Positions 34,377 to 46,100 of a DNA stretch of 64,000 nt are shown here, piece after piece. Numbering within the stretch: position 1 is the stretch's first letter; every line of letters begins with the position of its first letter. The position numbers were made by a program, and so were the translations under genes. Location: the NCBI GenBank assembly GCA_026874595.1, contig CM049312.1, positions 25,473,956-25,537,955 on the forward strand. Reading direction: 5' to 3'. The notes beneath the pieces are model-generated. The model ran no database searches, was not told where the DNA came from, and was given only the letters and a program-made list of their open reading frames with translations. Origin of the DNA: Sipunculus nudus (taxonomy: Eukaryota; Annelida; Sipuncula; Golfingiida; Sipunculidae).

Positions 34377-35648
34377 TCGTAGCATTGGTTCAAACATAGA
34401 AAGCATACAAAGTAATACAATATATTATAACTATAATAAGTGCTGATTTAAAAGGTAAATAATGTCACATAAAATACAATTACATCCTTTTTTAAACTAC
34501 ATACCAGGTGTTCCGGACCGGGAACAGCTGTATTTTCAGACAGTGTGTGGTTTGGCGGTGGCTTTGACCTTAACTCTGTTCCTGCTTTCCGTGATTTTTC
34601 TTAAAAGGTCTGGACAATCAGTATCACGTGATCAGCACGTGAACATGCTTATTTGGTAGACAATCTTTTATATAATTTATCGCTTATGCTCATTTCCACA
34701 CATAATTTATCACTCGGTTTTCTCTGATAGTGTTGCTGTCCGCTTTGCCTGTTTTTAAGGTATACTTGAATGAAGTCAAAATAATTATCAGTCAATTCAC
34801 GCAGATAAAAAACAAAACGGATGTCCTGAAATTACCATTCGGTATTTTGTCAGAAAAATTACGTTTAAAAAATTTACTTGAATATGTGGCATGGAGTATA
34901 TTCGTTAATAAATAATACAATGATAACACGTATAAACTCTGGACTTGATTAATATGTTTCAGGATGTATTGTAAGAGACAAAGAAGGACCCCACTTCCGT
35001 CAAACACAGGTAACGGGTTTTTTATAAAGTACTATTTTGAAACAATCGATGTTAAAAATAATATTACTAACGTTATGGCTTTTTAAATAAAATGCAGAAA
35101 ATCACCGAGCTCAATCTTAAATCAAGACCAAACCTACCTGATGATATAACTGATAACTCCAATTTTTTAGAATTTCTATCAATTTCCTGTCAATATGGTT
35201 TGTAAAGTTTCCAACATGGATAACAAAAGGATAATTAAAAACTTAATTTTATCTGAGGCAAGAGGCATCAGGTTTTTATCGTTGCTGATCAGTCGTTTAA
35301 TCTGTTTGTTTACAAATTAACTTTATTGTTTTTGTTAAATTTGTTGGAGGGTTAATATAATTTAAAGGAATCTTTACCTTAAAGTCTGATAAATAATCAT
35401 TTGGTTCTTGAGTACTTTTCTAATCGCTTAATGAACTGATCATTTTAGCTTATTTTTGTTTGCGTTTTATAGAATTGGGAGTGATATCTGGGAACAGAAT
35501 CAGCGACAAGAGGGCTTTGTCCTACAGATCCCTAACCAGGATTAACTTTGCTGCTGACACAGAAGGTAAAGATAGATGCGGTCAAAAGGAAGAGAGGTGC
35601 TTTAAACATGGAAAATCTAAAGGACAGAACCCATATCTGTACGACTAA
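27279..35648 (+). CDS. Gene B: CUB/EGF-like single-pass membrane receptor (9 exons, 394 aa)
   Basis: Spliced CDS from exons 27279-27339, 28135-28319, 31519-31735, 32306-32434, 33263-33403, 33727-33855, 34508-34607, 34963-35009 and 35473-35648; 1185 nt with all phases matching gene A. Order: signal peptide (1-20), CUB (about 26-154), EGF modules 155-197, 198-244 and 245-287, transmembrane helix about 299-319, and a 75-residue strongly basic tail (KRMYCKRQRR next to the membrane) ending NPYLYD. The tail shares almost nothing with gene A except its start (EL) and end (NPYL). The extracellular layout is the same, so ligand-binding style is probably shared while intracellular coupling differs. A possible alternative donor (GAAG|GTAAAG) lies inside the last exon, but reading through gives the conserved NPYL ending. 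Confidence 0.86.
27340..27345 (+). promoter_or_regulatory. GC-type 5' splice site, gene B intron 1
   Basis: GCAAGT after CAAG, same position relative to the ATG (base 62) as in genes A and C. Confidence 0.7.
27561..27776. mobile_element. 216-bp inverted-repeat (MITE-like) element in gene B intron 1
   Basis: The left end CGACATGGTCAAATTATTTA (extending to TTAAT) is repeated in inverted form at the right end with one mismatch over 25 bp. Inside are two diverged direct repeats of about 70 bp, each starting TAATYCGTNCGCACGGA and containing AGCCTATAAGTC or TGCCTATAGGTC. No target duplication was recognised. Confidence 0.65.
28135..28319 (+). CDS. Gene B exon 2: CUB domain, first half
   Basis: Begins after TTTAATAG, enters phase 1, leaves phase 0 at AAG|GTAGGA. 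It encodes CPAEEQILTG, then DFVSP, then YPNNAICVWKIDIPQGK. It is longer than gene A by 11 codons, all between the SP motif and YP. The acceptor pyrimidine tract is weak. Confidence 0.85.
28640..29070. repeat. CGTA-rich block in gene B intron 2
   Basis: Words such as ATTCGTAAGAAATTC, TCGTAGGAATTCG and GAATTTTCTACGATTT recur in both orientations, similar in style to the blocks at 19310 and 23990. A long frame at 28644-29087 has no recognisable motif and was not called as a gene. Confidence 0.3.
29071..31518. other. Gene B intron 2, remainder
   Basis: No gene, repeat family or RNA recognised. Confidence 0.5.
31519..31735 (+). CDS. Gene B exon 3: CUB domain, second half
   Basis: A 217-nt exon, acceptor ATTTACAG and donor TTG|GTGAGT. 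It encodes YLRITVVSFATENCCDKLRI, then LKTFRG, then NFTSDDSHSDKGFRIVY. Adjacent cysteines are conserved with genes A and C. Confidence 0.9.
32306..32434 (+). CDS. Gene B exon 4: EGF-like module 1
   Basis: A 129-nt phase 1-1 exon, acceptor TTATAG and donor AGCC|GTAAGT. It encodes CPSGKFGAGC, CAPGCDDIC and CTCRPGYRGSQCE, a full 8-cysteine module. Confidence 0.9.
33067..33154. repeat. Compound (TA)n(GA)n microsatellite
   Basis: About 35 bp of TA passing directly into about 54 bp of GA, in gene B intron 4. Confidence 0.95.
33263..33403 (+). CDS. Gene B exon 5: EGF-like module 2
   Basis: A 141-nt phase 1-1 exon, acceptor TTCACAG and donor TCG|GTCAGT. It encodes CQLGEWGRNC, CSPTCADLGSC and GGCKPGYIGRQCD. 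The nearest (TA)n(GA)n tract ends about 110 bp upstream. Confidence 0.9.
33727..33855 (+). CDS. Gene B exon 6: EGF-like module 3
   Basis: A 129-nt phase 1-1 exon, acceptor CTTGTTAAG and donor GCAG|GTGAGG. It encodes CPGGTYGVSC, CGRGCESIC and CHCLQGFKGQLC, closest to exon 6 of gene A. It contains an N-A-S site. Confidence 0.88.
34295..34375. repeat. (TA)n microsatellite, 81 bp
   Basis: Uninterrupted TA in gene B intron 6, the longest uninterrupted dinucleotide tract in the window. Confidence 0.95.
34508..34607 (+). CDS. Gene B exon 7: transmembrane segment
   Basis: A 100-nt exon, acceptor ATACCAG, donor AAAAG|GTCTGG, phase 1 in and 2 out. It encodes GVPDREQLYFQ and then a hydrophobic helix, TVCGLAVALTLTLFLLSVIF, followed by basic residues. 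Confidence 0.87.
34963..35009 (+). CDS. Gene B exon 8: basic juxtamembrane tail
   Basis: A 47-nt exon, acceptor ATGTTTCAG and donor ACAG|GTAACG, phase 2 in and 1 out. It encodes MYCKRQRRTPLPSNT, a positively charged stretch typical of the inner membrane face. Confidence 0.82.
35473..35648 (+). CDS. Gene B exon 9: tail and stop codon
   Basis: Acceptor TTTTATAG, phase 1 entry, stop TAA at 35646-35648. It encodes ELGVISGNRISDKRALSYRS and onward, a lysine-rich stretch with three cysteines, then NPYLYD. A consensus-like donor (GAAG|GTAAAG) lies inside it, so an alternative spliced end is possible. Confidence 0.75.
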
Positions 35649-35799
35649 TCAGAGACACATAGCCCTTGGGGAGTTAAGATTATGGACATATTGCTTTACT
35701 CACTGCATAGTGGAGTTATATCCAACATATTCAAGAAGTCCGTGCTTTGTTTTCTGTTCTTCAGAATGTCAAAACTATACGCACGAAACGTCTACAATA

Positions 35800-36507
35800 A
35801 TGTAATTTATAGACTAATAATAATGTATTTTATAGAACCACAGTAATGTACGTTACAGAACTACAGTAATGTACTTATAGAACTACAATAATGTACTTAA
35901 CAGGACTACAATAATGTAATTTATAGAACTACAAAAATGTACTTAATAAAACTAAAATAATGTACTTATAGTACTACAATAATGTATTCAATACAATACG
36001 GTAAAGAACTTTATAGAACTACAATATTGTAACTTATAGAACTACGATAATGTACTAAATAAAACTACAATTAAGTACTATATTGAACTACAATTAAGTA
36101 CTAAATAGAACTACAATAATGGACTTAATAGAAATTCTGTTAATAAAATCTATGGATATAAGGTCGGGTCAAATGAGATGGGTTGCTGTGAAACCTGACC
36201 AAAATGCACGTTTACTGCGTCTGTTGAACAACTCTCTGTTTACTTAATAAAACTACAATAATATACTCATAGCACTACAATAATGTACTCAATACAATAC
36301 AGTAAAGTACTTTATAGAACTACAATATTGTATTTTATAGAACTACGATAATGTACTTAATAAAACTATAATTAAATACTATATAGAACCACAATAATGG
36401 ACTTAATAGAAATTCTGTTAATAAAATCTATGGATATAAGGTCGGGTCGAATGAGATGGGTTGCTGTGAAACCTGACCAAAATGCACGTTTACTGCGTCT
36501 GTTGAAA
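35800..36507. repeat. Minisatellite of about 20-bp ACTACAATAATGTACTTAT units with a duplicated block
   Basis: Many diverged copies of GAACTACAATAATGTACTTA run from 35800 to 36130 and again from 36240 to 36415. Each run ends in the same unique stretch (TTCTGTTAATAAAATCTATG and onward to GCGTCTGTTGAA; 36131-36227 and 36411-36505), so a block of about 280-290 bp was duplicated. It lies just 3' of gene B and could include its polyadenylation region (AATAAA at about 35944). Confidence 0.8.
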
Positions 36508-36863
36508 ATCTCTCTGTTTCATGTGCACATAATTCGAAACTTATGTCTGGTTGATGAGTATTATTTCTGCTTTTAATGGAGAGAGAGAGAATCTGTTTAA
36601 TATATGGTCATGATCTGGATATAGTTTTGCAGTTTGCGGAGGTGTGAGCTCATTGAGCGCCTCTGTGTCTTTTCATCATATAATGTTGTGGGGTAAAGAT
36701 TTTTCCCTGCTTGAGTCGTAATACACCAGTTTTCTGTCACGTGAACAGTATTTTTTTTATCATAGTCTGATATGGAGCGACTTTAAATGTTCCTTAAATT
36801 ATTATTGTACAGTTTTCGCTTCACATTGCTTTATATACATTGCTTTACTTTTGATCATACGTA

Positions 36864-36925
<62 letters not shown>

Positions 36926-38517
36926 GTTATTTAATGACTTCTATTAATATGTTTGATGATAATCTGACACTGCCGCCCTTACAATTAAAATGCTACTTAA
37001 ATGCGTACATTACCTAGAACACAGTCAAGAAAAACTATACCTTTCCATATTCCGCTGACTGGAGAACTATAAGTATTCCATGTTTTTTTTATTAAACCAA
37101 TTTGTCCTAATACCTAGTGGGAAGTTTTTTTTGTGAATCGGAAATAACATTTGGTAAGTGTTTAATGTTTAGCTGCAGTTGATATAAATTCTCGTTAGAG
37201 GGAAAGTATCTATTATATTCAGAAGATGAAAAATCTCACCATCCTTCACATGGATATATTTATTAACAAATAATTATATAGATGCATTTGCTCCTCAAAT
37301 ATTAGCTTTCAGTGCCAGACGACTAAAACACCCTCGACCGTTTGCTTTCATATAAGGCGATATTCATCTCGATTATCTGATTTGATCTCCAACCAACTTC
37401 CATCCGGAACTTCAGCCATTCCATAACCTCAGTATAGTCGAGAGGAACCTTAACACAGGAAAAAGAGTCCCAGGACAAACCATGATTCTAGATGGTTTTA
37501 GAACCATGCGGGTTCTTAAAGAACCAACCAGAACCTTTATTGTGTTGATTTATTGTCATTTGCATGAGAAAACGAACAGCTGTACAATGTACAGACCCGG
37601 TGGTTCGAGGCCTTATTGATGTCTACTCTAGACAAGCAGCCCTCTATGCTGCCTTCAAACGTCTCAGCAGCCGTGACTGGCCCTCACCTGACCCGCCTGG
37701 ATCTGCTTGTTTGCATTCTTAGTTATCCAGACGGTTTTTTATTTGTTTGCTCCTCACACCTTAAGGCCAGCCATATATCTATGTGATTTCTGACTTACTC
37801 TAGCTTGCATGTTAATGCGCTTTAAGGTATTTCATGTTAGGAAAATTTCTTATAACGTCTCTGTGATGGATGTAGAGCTTATTTATCCAAAAGCTGCAAG
37901 TAAACACAGAAATGTTGACAAACAGAAACATTTTATAACCTAAGGCCATTGTTTGCATATGTGCAAAAGGTCACTAGTCGCAATTGACTTGGCGCCAAAT
38001 CTTCTTATTGAATTTGTTTGGATTATTTTTGGCGGAACCCCCACACATTTTAAACACCGGAAAATAAACAAAACAGACAGATTGGTGGGATGAGATTTTC
38101 ATTTTGTGGCCTACTTTTTTAAAAGGTTTAATTTTTCATATTTTAAAGACTTTCGCATCGGAAAGGCCCCTTTAATCTTGAGAAGATTGTTCATGATTCT
38201 GGTTTGGGATCTATATTTTCAGAGGTGAATATAAACAACAATTATTGAAAGGTGTGAAAAATATTTTTACTGGTGTTGAACTACATTTGTCATTCTAATA
38301 CACAGGAGAAATCTTAGCAAAGATCTCCAGTTTAAGCCGTAACTGTAAATATTTTCTATTTTGAATGGGTCATATGTTATTTATGCCAGTTAGGATATTT
38401 CACTGCTTCCAGATAAAGTTGTTTTTCTTTATATTCTCAAGAGTTTTAAATTCGCAATAATCGCCAAAGAGAACTTTGTGGATATGGCGCAACATCAACA
38501 CGAGTGAACAGTTTTTT
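36508..38517. other. Spacer between genes B and C, left part
   Basis: Holds (TA)n at 36866-36922. Nothing else recognised. Confidence 0.5.
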
Positions 38518-39106
38518 AGCCCTCAGCCCTTAGGCTGATGGACTATTGTCGTCACCGAAGTTGTCGGTCCGTCCGTCCGTTCGTCCGGCGTCCGTTAACT
38601 TTTACCTTTTGAGCGGGATATCTCTTAAAGGATTCACCGTAGGAATTTTATTGCTTCGCTGAAGATGTAAATCGACAAAACCTCGGTCAAGTTCGAAGAT
38701 GGGTGACCTTGACCTATTTTTCTACGTTTTATAGCTGAATATAGAAAAACCCTTAGAAGTTTAATTCTCAGAGACCGTTGGTTGGATTTTCACAAAACTA
38801 ACTTTGATCATTGGGACTAATGGTCTGTACCTGCTGCACAAGTTTCGGGGCACTACCTACAATTTCTGATTTTAATGAATTTTTATCGGATTTTTCAACC
38901 TATGCCTTGTGAGCAGAATATCTTCCAAAAGCATATGGTGGATTGTTATGAAACATGGTACATACCTCTCCAGTTTAAATTTATAACTGAGACATATACA
39001 GATATACATCCATGAGGGAACAAATATTTTGTTCTTGTTACTGTTACCACCTATAAACACTGTTCTTTTGGCAGGGGGCTTTTGTCAGCTTCTGCTGATA
39101 TTCTAG
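38518..39106 (+). mobile_element. Non-autonomous Helitron/Helentron-like element
   Basis: The 5' end has a hairpin (TCAGCCCTTAGGCTGA) and the 3' end has GTCAGCTTCTGCTGATATTCTAG: a short stem-loop followed by CTAG and then T. Stem-loop plus CTRR and T is the Helitron 3' signature. Inside are GTCCGTCCGTCCGTTCGTCC and GTGACCTTGACCTATTTTT-type stretches seen in mollusc elements of this kind. It shares the 3' motif GGCRGGGGGCTTTYGT with the element at 51343-52349. Confidence 0.6.
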
Positions 39107-39564
39107 TTTATTCATATTGTAGCCACAAAGATATCCCTAAAAGTGTACGTTACCTTTCCTAGTGAGACGAAAGTCGTTAGGCCAAAAAAAAAAATGCGGA
39201 ATGATTTATATCTTATTTGGGCTCCCCTTTTATTAAAGACTGTTATATAACAATATCAATTCTTTTAAGTTATGTCTCAATTATAAAAAAAATATCACTC
39301 ACTCGATGTATCCCTGGGTCCTTGTTGTTAAGGATATCAAGCTTATGTAAATATTTCCTACAATGATGTATATTATCTGTAAAATTTATGGCGAGATCAC
39401 GAAATATAACCCTCGTGAAAAGTGTAGAAAGAGTTGAGACCGAGCAAACTTCCCCGTGAATATAGAGCCAAAGCTTTCCTGTTTGCCCCCTTTAGATAAA
39501 TATATGTAATTTTTAGTACATTTCTAAAAAATATATCTAAAAAAGTAATAATTTACTGAGTATT

Positions 39565-39618
<54 letters not shown>

Positions 39619-39926
39619 GAGAATAATATTAAATACCCTGTGTCTAATGTGACACTGGTATTTTAAATGGTTAAATGTCAAGGACACAGGTGATGCCGCT
39701 AAATATATCCCTGTAACAAGGAAGGTTGACTCTGGCAAAAGAAAGGGTGCGGAGCCAAGGTAAAAACTGACGATCTGGAGCTCGATAACGACTACACAGA
39801 ATCTGATAACAATGTTTCCTGAACCAGTGTGCGTCTTATGGCAATGATCAGAGAGTCGCTCATCCTCAGTCATACCTCCTGTGTTGCTCAGACCGAGAGT
39901 GTACGTTATCTGACACAACTGGAAAC
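39107..39926. other. Spacer upstream of gene C
   Basis: Presumed promoter and 5' untranslated region of gene C. Holds (TA)n at 39569-39614, about 310 bp before the ATG. Confidence 0.5.
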
Positions 39927-39987
39927 ATGAAGAGACATTATCTACTCTATTTTTGTATCTTCTACGGCAGTAATTGGTTCACAGAAG
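39927..39987 (+). CDS. Gene C exon 1: start codon and signal peptide
   Basis: ATG at 39927, hydrophobic core YLLYFCIFYG, then NWFTEG as in gene A (NWLTEG). 61 nt; ends AAG|GCAAGT, the GC donor shared by the three genes. Confidence 0.87.
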
Positions 39988-40081
39988 GCAAGTACACACA
40001 AATACACATAAACATATATTACTACATTATACATGTATACTTTAAATTATATGAGAAAAAACATGATCTTTATTGACAAAT

Positions 40082-40130
<49 letters not shown>

Positions 40131-40153
40131 ACTACATAAATTGTATTAATGGA

Positions 40154-40195
<42 letters not shown>

Positions 40196-43100
40196 TTTAT
40201 ACTATATGAGAAAATAACTAATCTTTATTGGCAAAACAAACACGTTAACATTCGATGTACTGACTGTTTGGAAGCAAATAAATGTTCCTTGGATTAACTG
40301 AACATCATTTTACAAATGAATTTTCTTCACTGTTTTCAGTGAACTCTGCTTAGACACTCTCATTCAGCAAATAATTATAAATAACATATTATCTCTACTT
40401 TCAGCCGAGGCACTGGCTTCTTGTCCGAAGGAGGAACAGGTTCTTGAGGCTTCCAGTGGTTACATTGTGTCACCTGGATTTTATGAGGCTAAGTCAAATA
40501 TGATAGGTGTAACTGTGGCTATACCTAAACCCGTGGCGAAGCGGGAGACAGGGTACCCACACGGCATGAAGTGTTTATGGAAAATAAACATCCCGAAGGG
40601 GAAGGTAAGCGAACACGTACACACAAATTAACGACATGATGATTCGCTTATTGCGTATCGCTCTATCGTGTTCATGTATCGATGTTTTATTGATATTTTA
40701 TCAAACGTTAGTTAGTGGTTTATTGTATTACTAACAAGGTTCGTGTTACAAGTTCAGACATCTTAATGGGTTTAGATAACTTAATGACTGAAACTGAAAA
40801 CGTTAGACACCCCTCAAGTCGTGAGGAGGAAAATGTTCATGCAGGCTTTGGAAGACCAACTGATGGAAATTTGGTTGTCTGCACGGTAGACCAAATGTGA
40901 ATGTCCATTCGAGGATTTATTGACACCAAACATTTTTCCAACAGAAAAATAAAACATAGTGCTTAACACGTAGATAATAATTATTAAATATATATTAATA
41001 TTTTCTCCTTGATTCTTGTGAAAATTTCACACTGATCTGGTGTCAAGTGAACAGAATTATTGTTCAAAAATGACAGCCTTGTGTTGTACTATAGGGCTGT
41101 GCTATAATTATGCATATATCCAGAATCATAATTCCCTTGTTGTCAAGTTATTTGTACGTGTAAGATCTAAAGAAAACTTTGATGTTACATGTATATTTGA
41201 GGACTGTTAGCAAATGAGTAATTACTTAACTTTGTACTTTTCTCATATTTCCTGTTTGAAATATACTGACCTGCACATACGATGTACATTTATGGTGTCA
41301 TTATATTTAACATGTCGATGAATTAATATATATATGTATTCATTGTAAACTGATACAATGCAAATATTGCAATACGTATACATAACCACATATCGCAATG
41401 TATTACAATACGAAAATTGTTGGCGATATTCGGTAATATCACATATCAACCAGCATGAACACATCCTCTTGCTTTTAATACTTCAAACATTGACCAGCGT
41501 ATCCATTCCTTATGTTACCTTGTGTAAGGAAGCAATTTTTTTACAATAATTTCAATTTCACAGTTAGTTTGTGAGATTAAACACAATTTAAAGGGGCCCA
41601 ATCACCCATAAAGCATGTTGAGATAACACGAAAAATTGCTTCTTCCCTTTAAAAATAAATCTGTACCTGCCAAAACATTGCCCTGAAATCGTTTGCTTTC
41701 TCCTGTAAACAAATGTTAAAAACATTGGACCGGGCCGCGATGACAGGTGTCAACATAAACACGGCGCGTGGGGCAGTATGCATCACTGAGCCAAAACACG
41801 TGTCAATCAGGAGATGCCTGGTCTGACTTGGCCCAAAAATGTATTTCGTGTTGGCTGAAACACCGCGGGTTGCCCCTCCTAATCTGACCTCCGGTCACGC
41901 GGTCTTGTTATAGTAAACAGACTGTGTTTACCCAACACAGAGAGCCATAACATGATGTAAAACAGTCGTATACGAGGAAATGAGACAGTGTGGTTGGATG
42001 GTTATGCTGGAAAACATTTGTATAAAGCAAACCGAACTGATAGTGTGAACGAATAGGCTATATGATTACGTCCCTTTAATCTGTGTGTTCTGATATGGCC
42101 TACCCTTAGGTACGCCTCAACAGTAAGAATATGACGAATATGGGAAGGAAATGTGATAAAGCTGTAAATATCAGGATACATGTTATAAAAGGTGTTTTAT
42201 ACGCCACATTTGTAGGCGCTTGTTTATATACGCGTATCAACTTATAATGCACACATACAAACACTTAAACATTAGTGGTTATGTATAGAAGTGGCTCAGT
42301 AGACATTTATACTGGTCTGGTAAGCTTAATTTGTCTGACGCCAGTACACTGGTCGTAGACTTTGTAATGTCAGAGGGCCGAAATGGCGCTACTAAACCTG
42401 TAAAGTTCAATAGTCTCTAGGCGCTACGACCCCTGGCCAAGTTTTCTTCCAGTGAATTGGTAGAGACAAACGTTAGCATTAACTCTTGTCTTAGCCTACG
42501 TGTATGCATCTGCAAACTCATATTCGAACTTTCGTCTATTCTACATAGAAAATGTATGTCACTGCTCATGGTTATCAAGTCCATGGTAAGATCACAGGTA
42601 GGTCAGCTCAAGAATGAAAGCGGGCCTAAGAAAATGGAAATTGCTCTGTCACAACTACACTTTCTCAAAATTTAAATTAATTACCTTAAAACATTTAAAC
42701 GATTAATTTTCCTGGCTATTTATCAATTCTGACTAACTAACATGCAAACCAACCAATTAACCAGAAAGAGGGATAACATAATACCCCTCTCCTCATAACC
42801 TTCTAACGTGATGTGCTCTGTAAGTGCTAAGAATGTATCTGTAGAAACACAAAGAAACCTTAGGAGTTTTACGTCCTCACCAAACACAAACTCATGAAAC
42901 ATTTGCAGATAAAATAAATCGCACCCATTTGACGAATCTAATTTTAAAAAAAATATATATCACTTTCGGCAAGCTTTTGCATGGTAATTAATATGCATCA
43001 TTATTTTCTTGGGTCAGGCAGGGGGAGTAGATTTCCATGAAATTGTATGTTGGTATGGGTGTGTGTGTGTGTGTGAATTGCGCTGTGAGTCTGACCATTG

Positions 43101-46100
43101 GAGAATCGGCGTTTCATAAATACAATATATTATTATATATGATCATTTGTATTTACCATAATCTTACCACACTAAACCCCTATACTGTTTGCTTCTGTTC
43201 AAAGATTATACTTCGGTAATGAGTTCAATAAATATACCTTAACATAACACAGTAAAAGTTCGCTTAACAACCATCTATGTTTAACGACCACCTGAAAATA
43301 ACTGCCACTTATTCAAGGTCCCCGTATTCTTTTTGCACCTTATATAAGGCCTCGCTTAGGCGAACACCTCGAAAATGCAACTGATGGTCGTTACTTCGGG
43401 GTTTTACTGTATGTCCATTGTAAGATTACAGGTAGGTCAGCTCCAGAACGAAAGCGGCCCTAAGAAAATGGAAATTGCTCTACCACAACTACACTTTCTC
43501 AAAATTTAAATTAATTACCTTAAATAATTTAAACGATTCAATTTTCCTGGCTATTAATCAATACGCTGTAAGATCAGACAGTCAACGCTTTAGGATCTCG
43601 TTGGTTAACTCTTTAATATCAGACAGGTAACGCTATATGATCTCGCTGGTCAACTCTTTAAGAACAGACAGGTAACGCTTTAGGATCTCGCTGGCAAACT
43701 GTTTAAGATCAGACAGGTAACGCTTTAGGATCTCGCTGGTTAACTCTTTAAGATCAGACAGGTAACGCTTTAAGATCAGGCATGTGACTCTTTATGTTTA
43801 GACAGGTAACGCTTTAAGACTAGACAGTAAACGCTTTAAGATCAGACAGGTAACGCTTTCAGACCAGACAGTTAACGCTTTTAGATCAGATACGTAACGC
43901 TTTATGATCTCGCTGGTCAACACTTTAAGAACAGACAGGTAACGCTTTAGGATCTCGCTGGCAAACTGTTTTAGATCAGACAGGTCACGCTTTAGGATCT
44001 CGCTGGTTAACTCTTTAAGATCAGACAGGTAACGCTTTAAGATCGGGCATGTGACTCTTTATGTTTAGACAGGTAACGCTTTAAGACTAGACAGTAAACT
44101 CTTTAAGATCAGACAGGTAACGCTCTATGACCAGGCAGGTATTTTTTTAAACAAAGATTTATTCAACAAAAATAATTACAAAGCTTTTTAGATCTGTACA
44201 AAGCTATGATATAACGTACATAAATTAATCATTAACCACCTCTACAATTTCCTTCTATGCACATCTCCAATCAATAAAAATAATATAAAAATATACCACA
44301 TTAACATGTCGGATTTTGTTTCATTATAATAAACATTGTTATAAAGACCACTTTTCCATTAAATTAGACACATTCCCCGTATTTTTTTGCAAATGATATA
44401 TTCTATCTTCATATAATGTTTCAGATAATACTCGAACGCTCCAATATTTAATTCTTCCTGCTTACATCTACATCTATAGATGTATCTTTTTCCTATTGTG
44501 AGTAGATAATTTTTCCAGCCGTCACCATTCACGTCTTCTAAGAATACTGTTTTCATATCAATGTTAAAGTGATAAAACTTATTTTGACTCCATTTTTCCA
44601 TAGATATCCAAAATGTTTTTATTATGTTACATTCCCAGAACAGATGAGGTATAGCCTCAGTGGCGAATTAACAGAATGAACATTTATTATCTTCTTTTAA
44701 CTTCCATTTTTCCAACCAATAATTAGTAACAAGAACATTCTGTAAAAATCTAAATTGAAAATTCTGAGTTTTCACATCTGTAAATTCTTGTATTGGTAGT
44801 AAGTATACAGACGACCAGTCACAATCGTTTATATTCAAATATTTATTAAATCGTGGTGGCTTCAAAGTAAAGCCAACAATTTCATATTTAATGCATCCAT
44901 ATATCTGCTGAGAAGTGGCGCTATTTAATATATTAGGTTTACCATCATTTAGAAAAAGGAAAGTAAGGGGTCTGCTCAGAGATTCTCTCTCAAAATCATA
45001 TCTTTTCGACAATAGTAAATACACCAGTGAGTACCACCTAAATAAATACTTTTCTTTAAGACCTCTTTCATTCCAATAACGAAACGACCTTACATTATTA
45101 TTATTATCAAACAAGTGCTTTGCAGTCATAATTCCGACTATAAAGAACTCATTCCAGAAGATGATTTTAGTATCTATTTGGACGTTTTTATTTAACCAAA
45201 GTAGCTGATTTCCAACATCCTGTTGTTTAAAGTAACCGGCCCTTACTAACTGGATACTTTGTTAAACCTCTCTATAAAATGGGGCCAGTTTCGCTTTCTC
45301 CAGATTTATGTTATGATTACGTAAAACAGTATTTCAGTATTTCGAGTTAACTAATGTAAATTAAAATCCCATAGCTTCTTCTAAGGTTTGTCTTCTGTGT
45401 ATAAATATCTTTTAACCCATGATATTCTAGATGACATTATAATTGACTTTAAGTGTGGTGCCTTGAAACCACCATTTTTAATGTCTTGTACAAGTAGATT
45501 TCTTGGTAACTTCTCAGTTTTACCATTCCATATAAACCGATAAATCATTTTCTCAAGATACTTAAGAAAATGAAGAGGGACTGAATAATTTATAAGTTGA
45601 TATTGGAATTTTGAAATAATGAATGTTTTGACTATGTGAATTCTTCCCTGCAGTGACAAGCCTCTCATTCGCCAGAGATTAAAAACTTTTTCAATATCGT
45701 TTATCATATTATAGAAGTTTTCCTTCTCACATTCTTTCTTATCATATGAATAAAAGACACCCACTTAATGTAATAAGTCTCTAATTAGTCTAATATTTTC
45801 CCCTATATACCACCCTTTAATGTATCCTGTTTGGTTTATATGTATAAGCTTAGAAATAATTTTAGTGAGCCTGTTTGCCAATGTTTTAGATAAAATGTTG
45901 TAATTTTTATTTAAATTTCTGTTTTTCTTTTTGTCTAAAATTGTGATGACTGCCTGACGCTGCGAGCTTGAAAGCTCTCCTTCTGTTATTGCTTTATTGA
46001 ATGAATCTACCATAGCGCTGCCAAAGTATAACCAAAATTTCATATAAAAACCAATACTTATTCCCACGTTTCCTGGACTTTTCCCTTTAGCAAATGTTTT

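Noticed and set aside
42578-44140. Regularly spaced repeats that could suggest a CRISPR array
   Set aside because: Units are contiguous, diverged and without unique spacers; this is a eukaryotic minisatellite.
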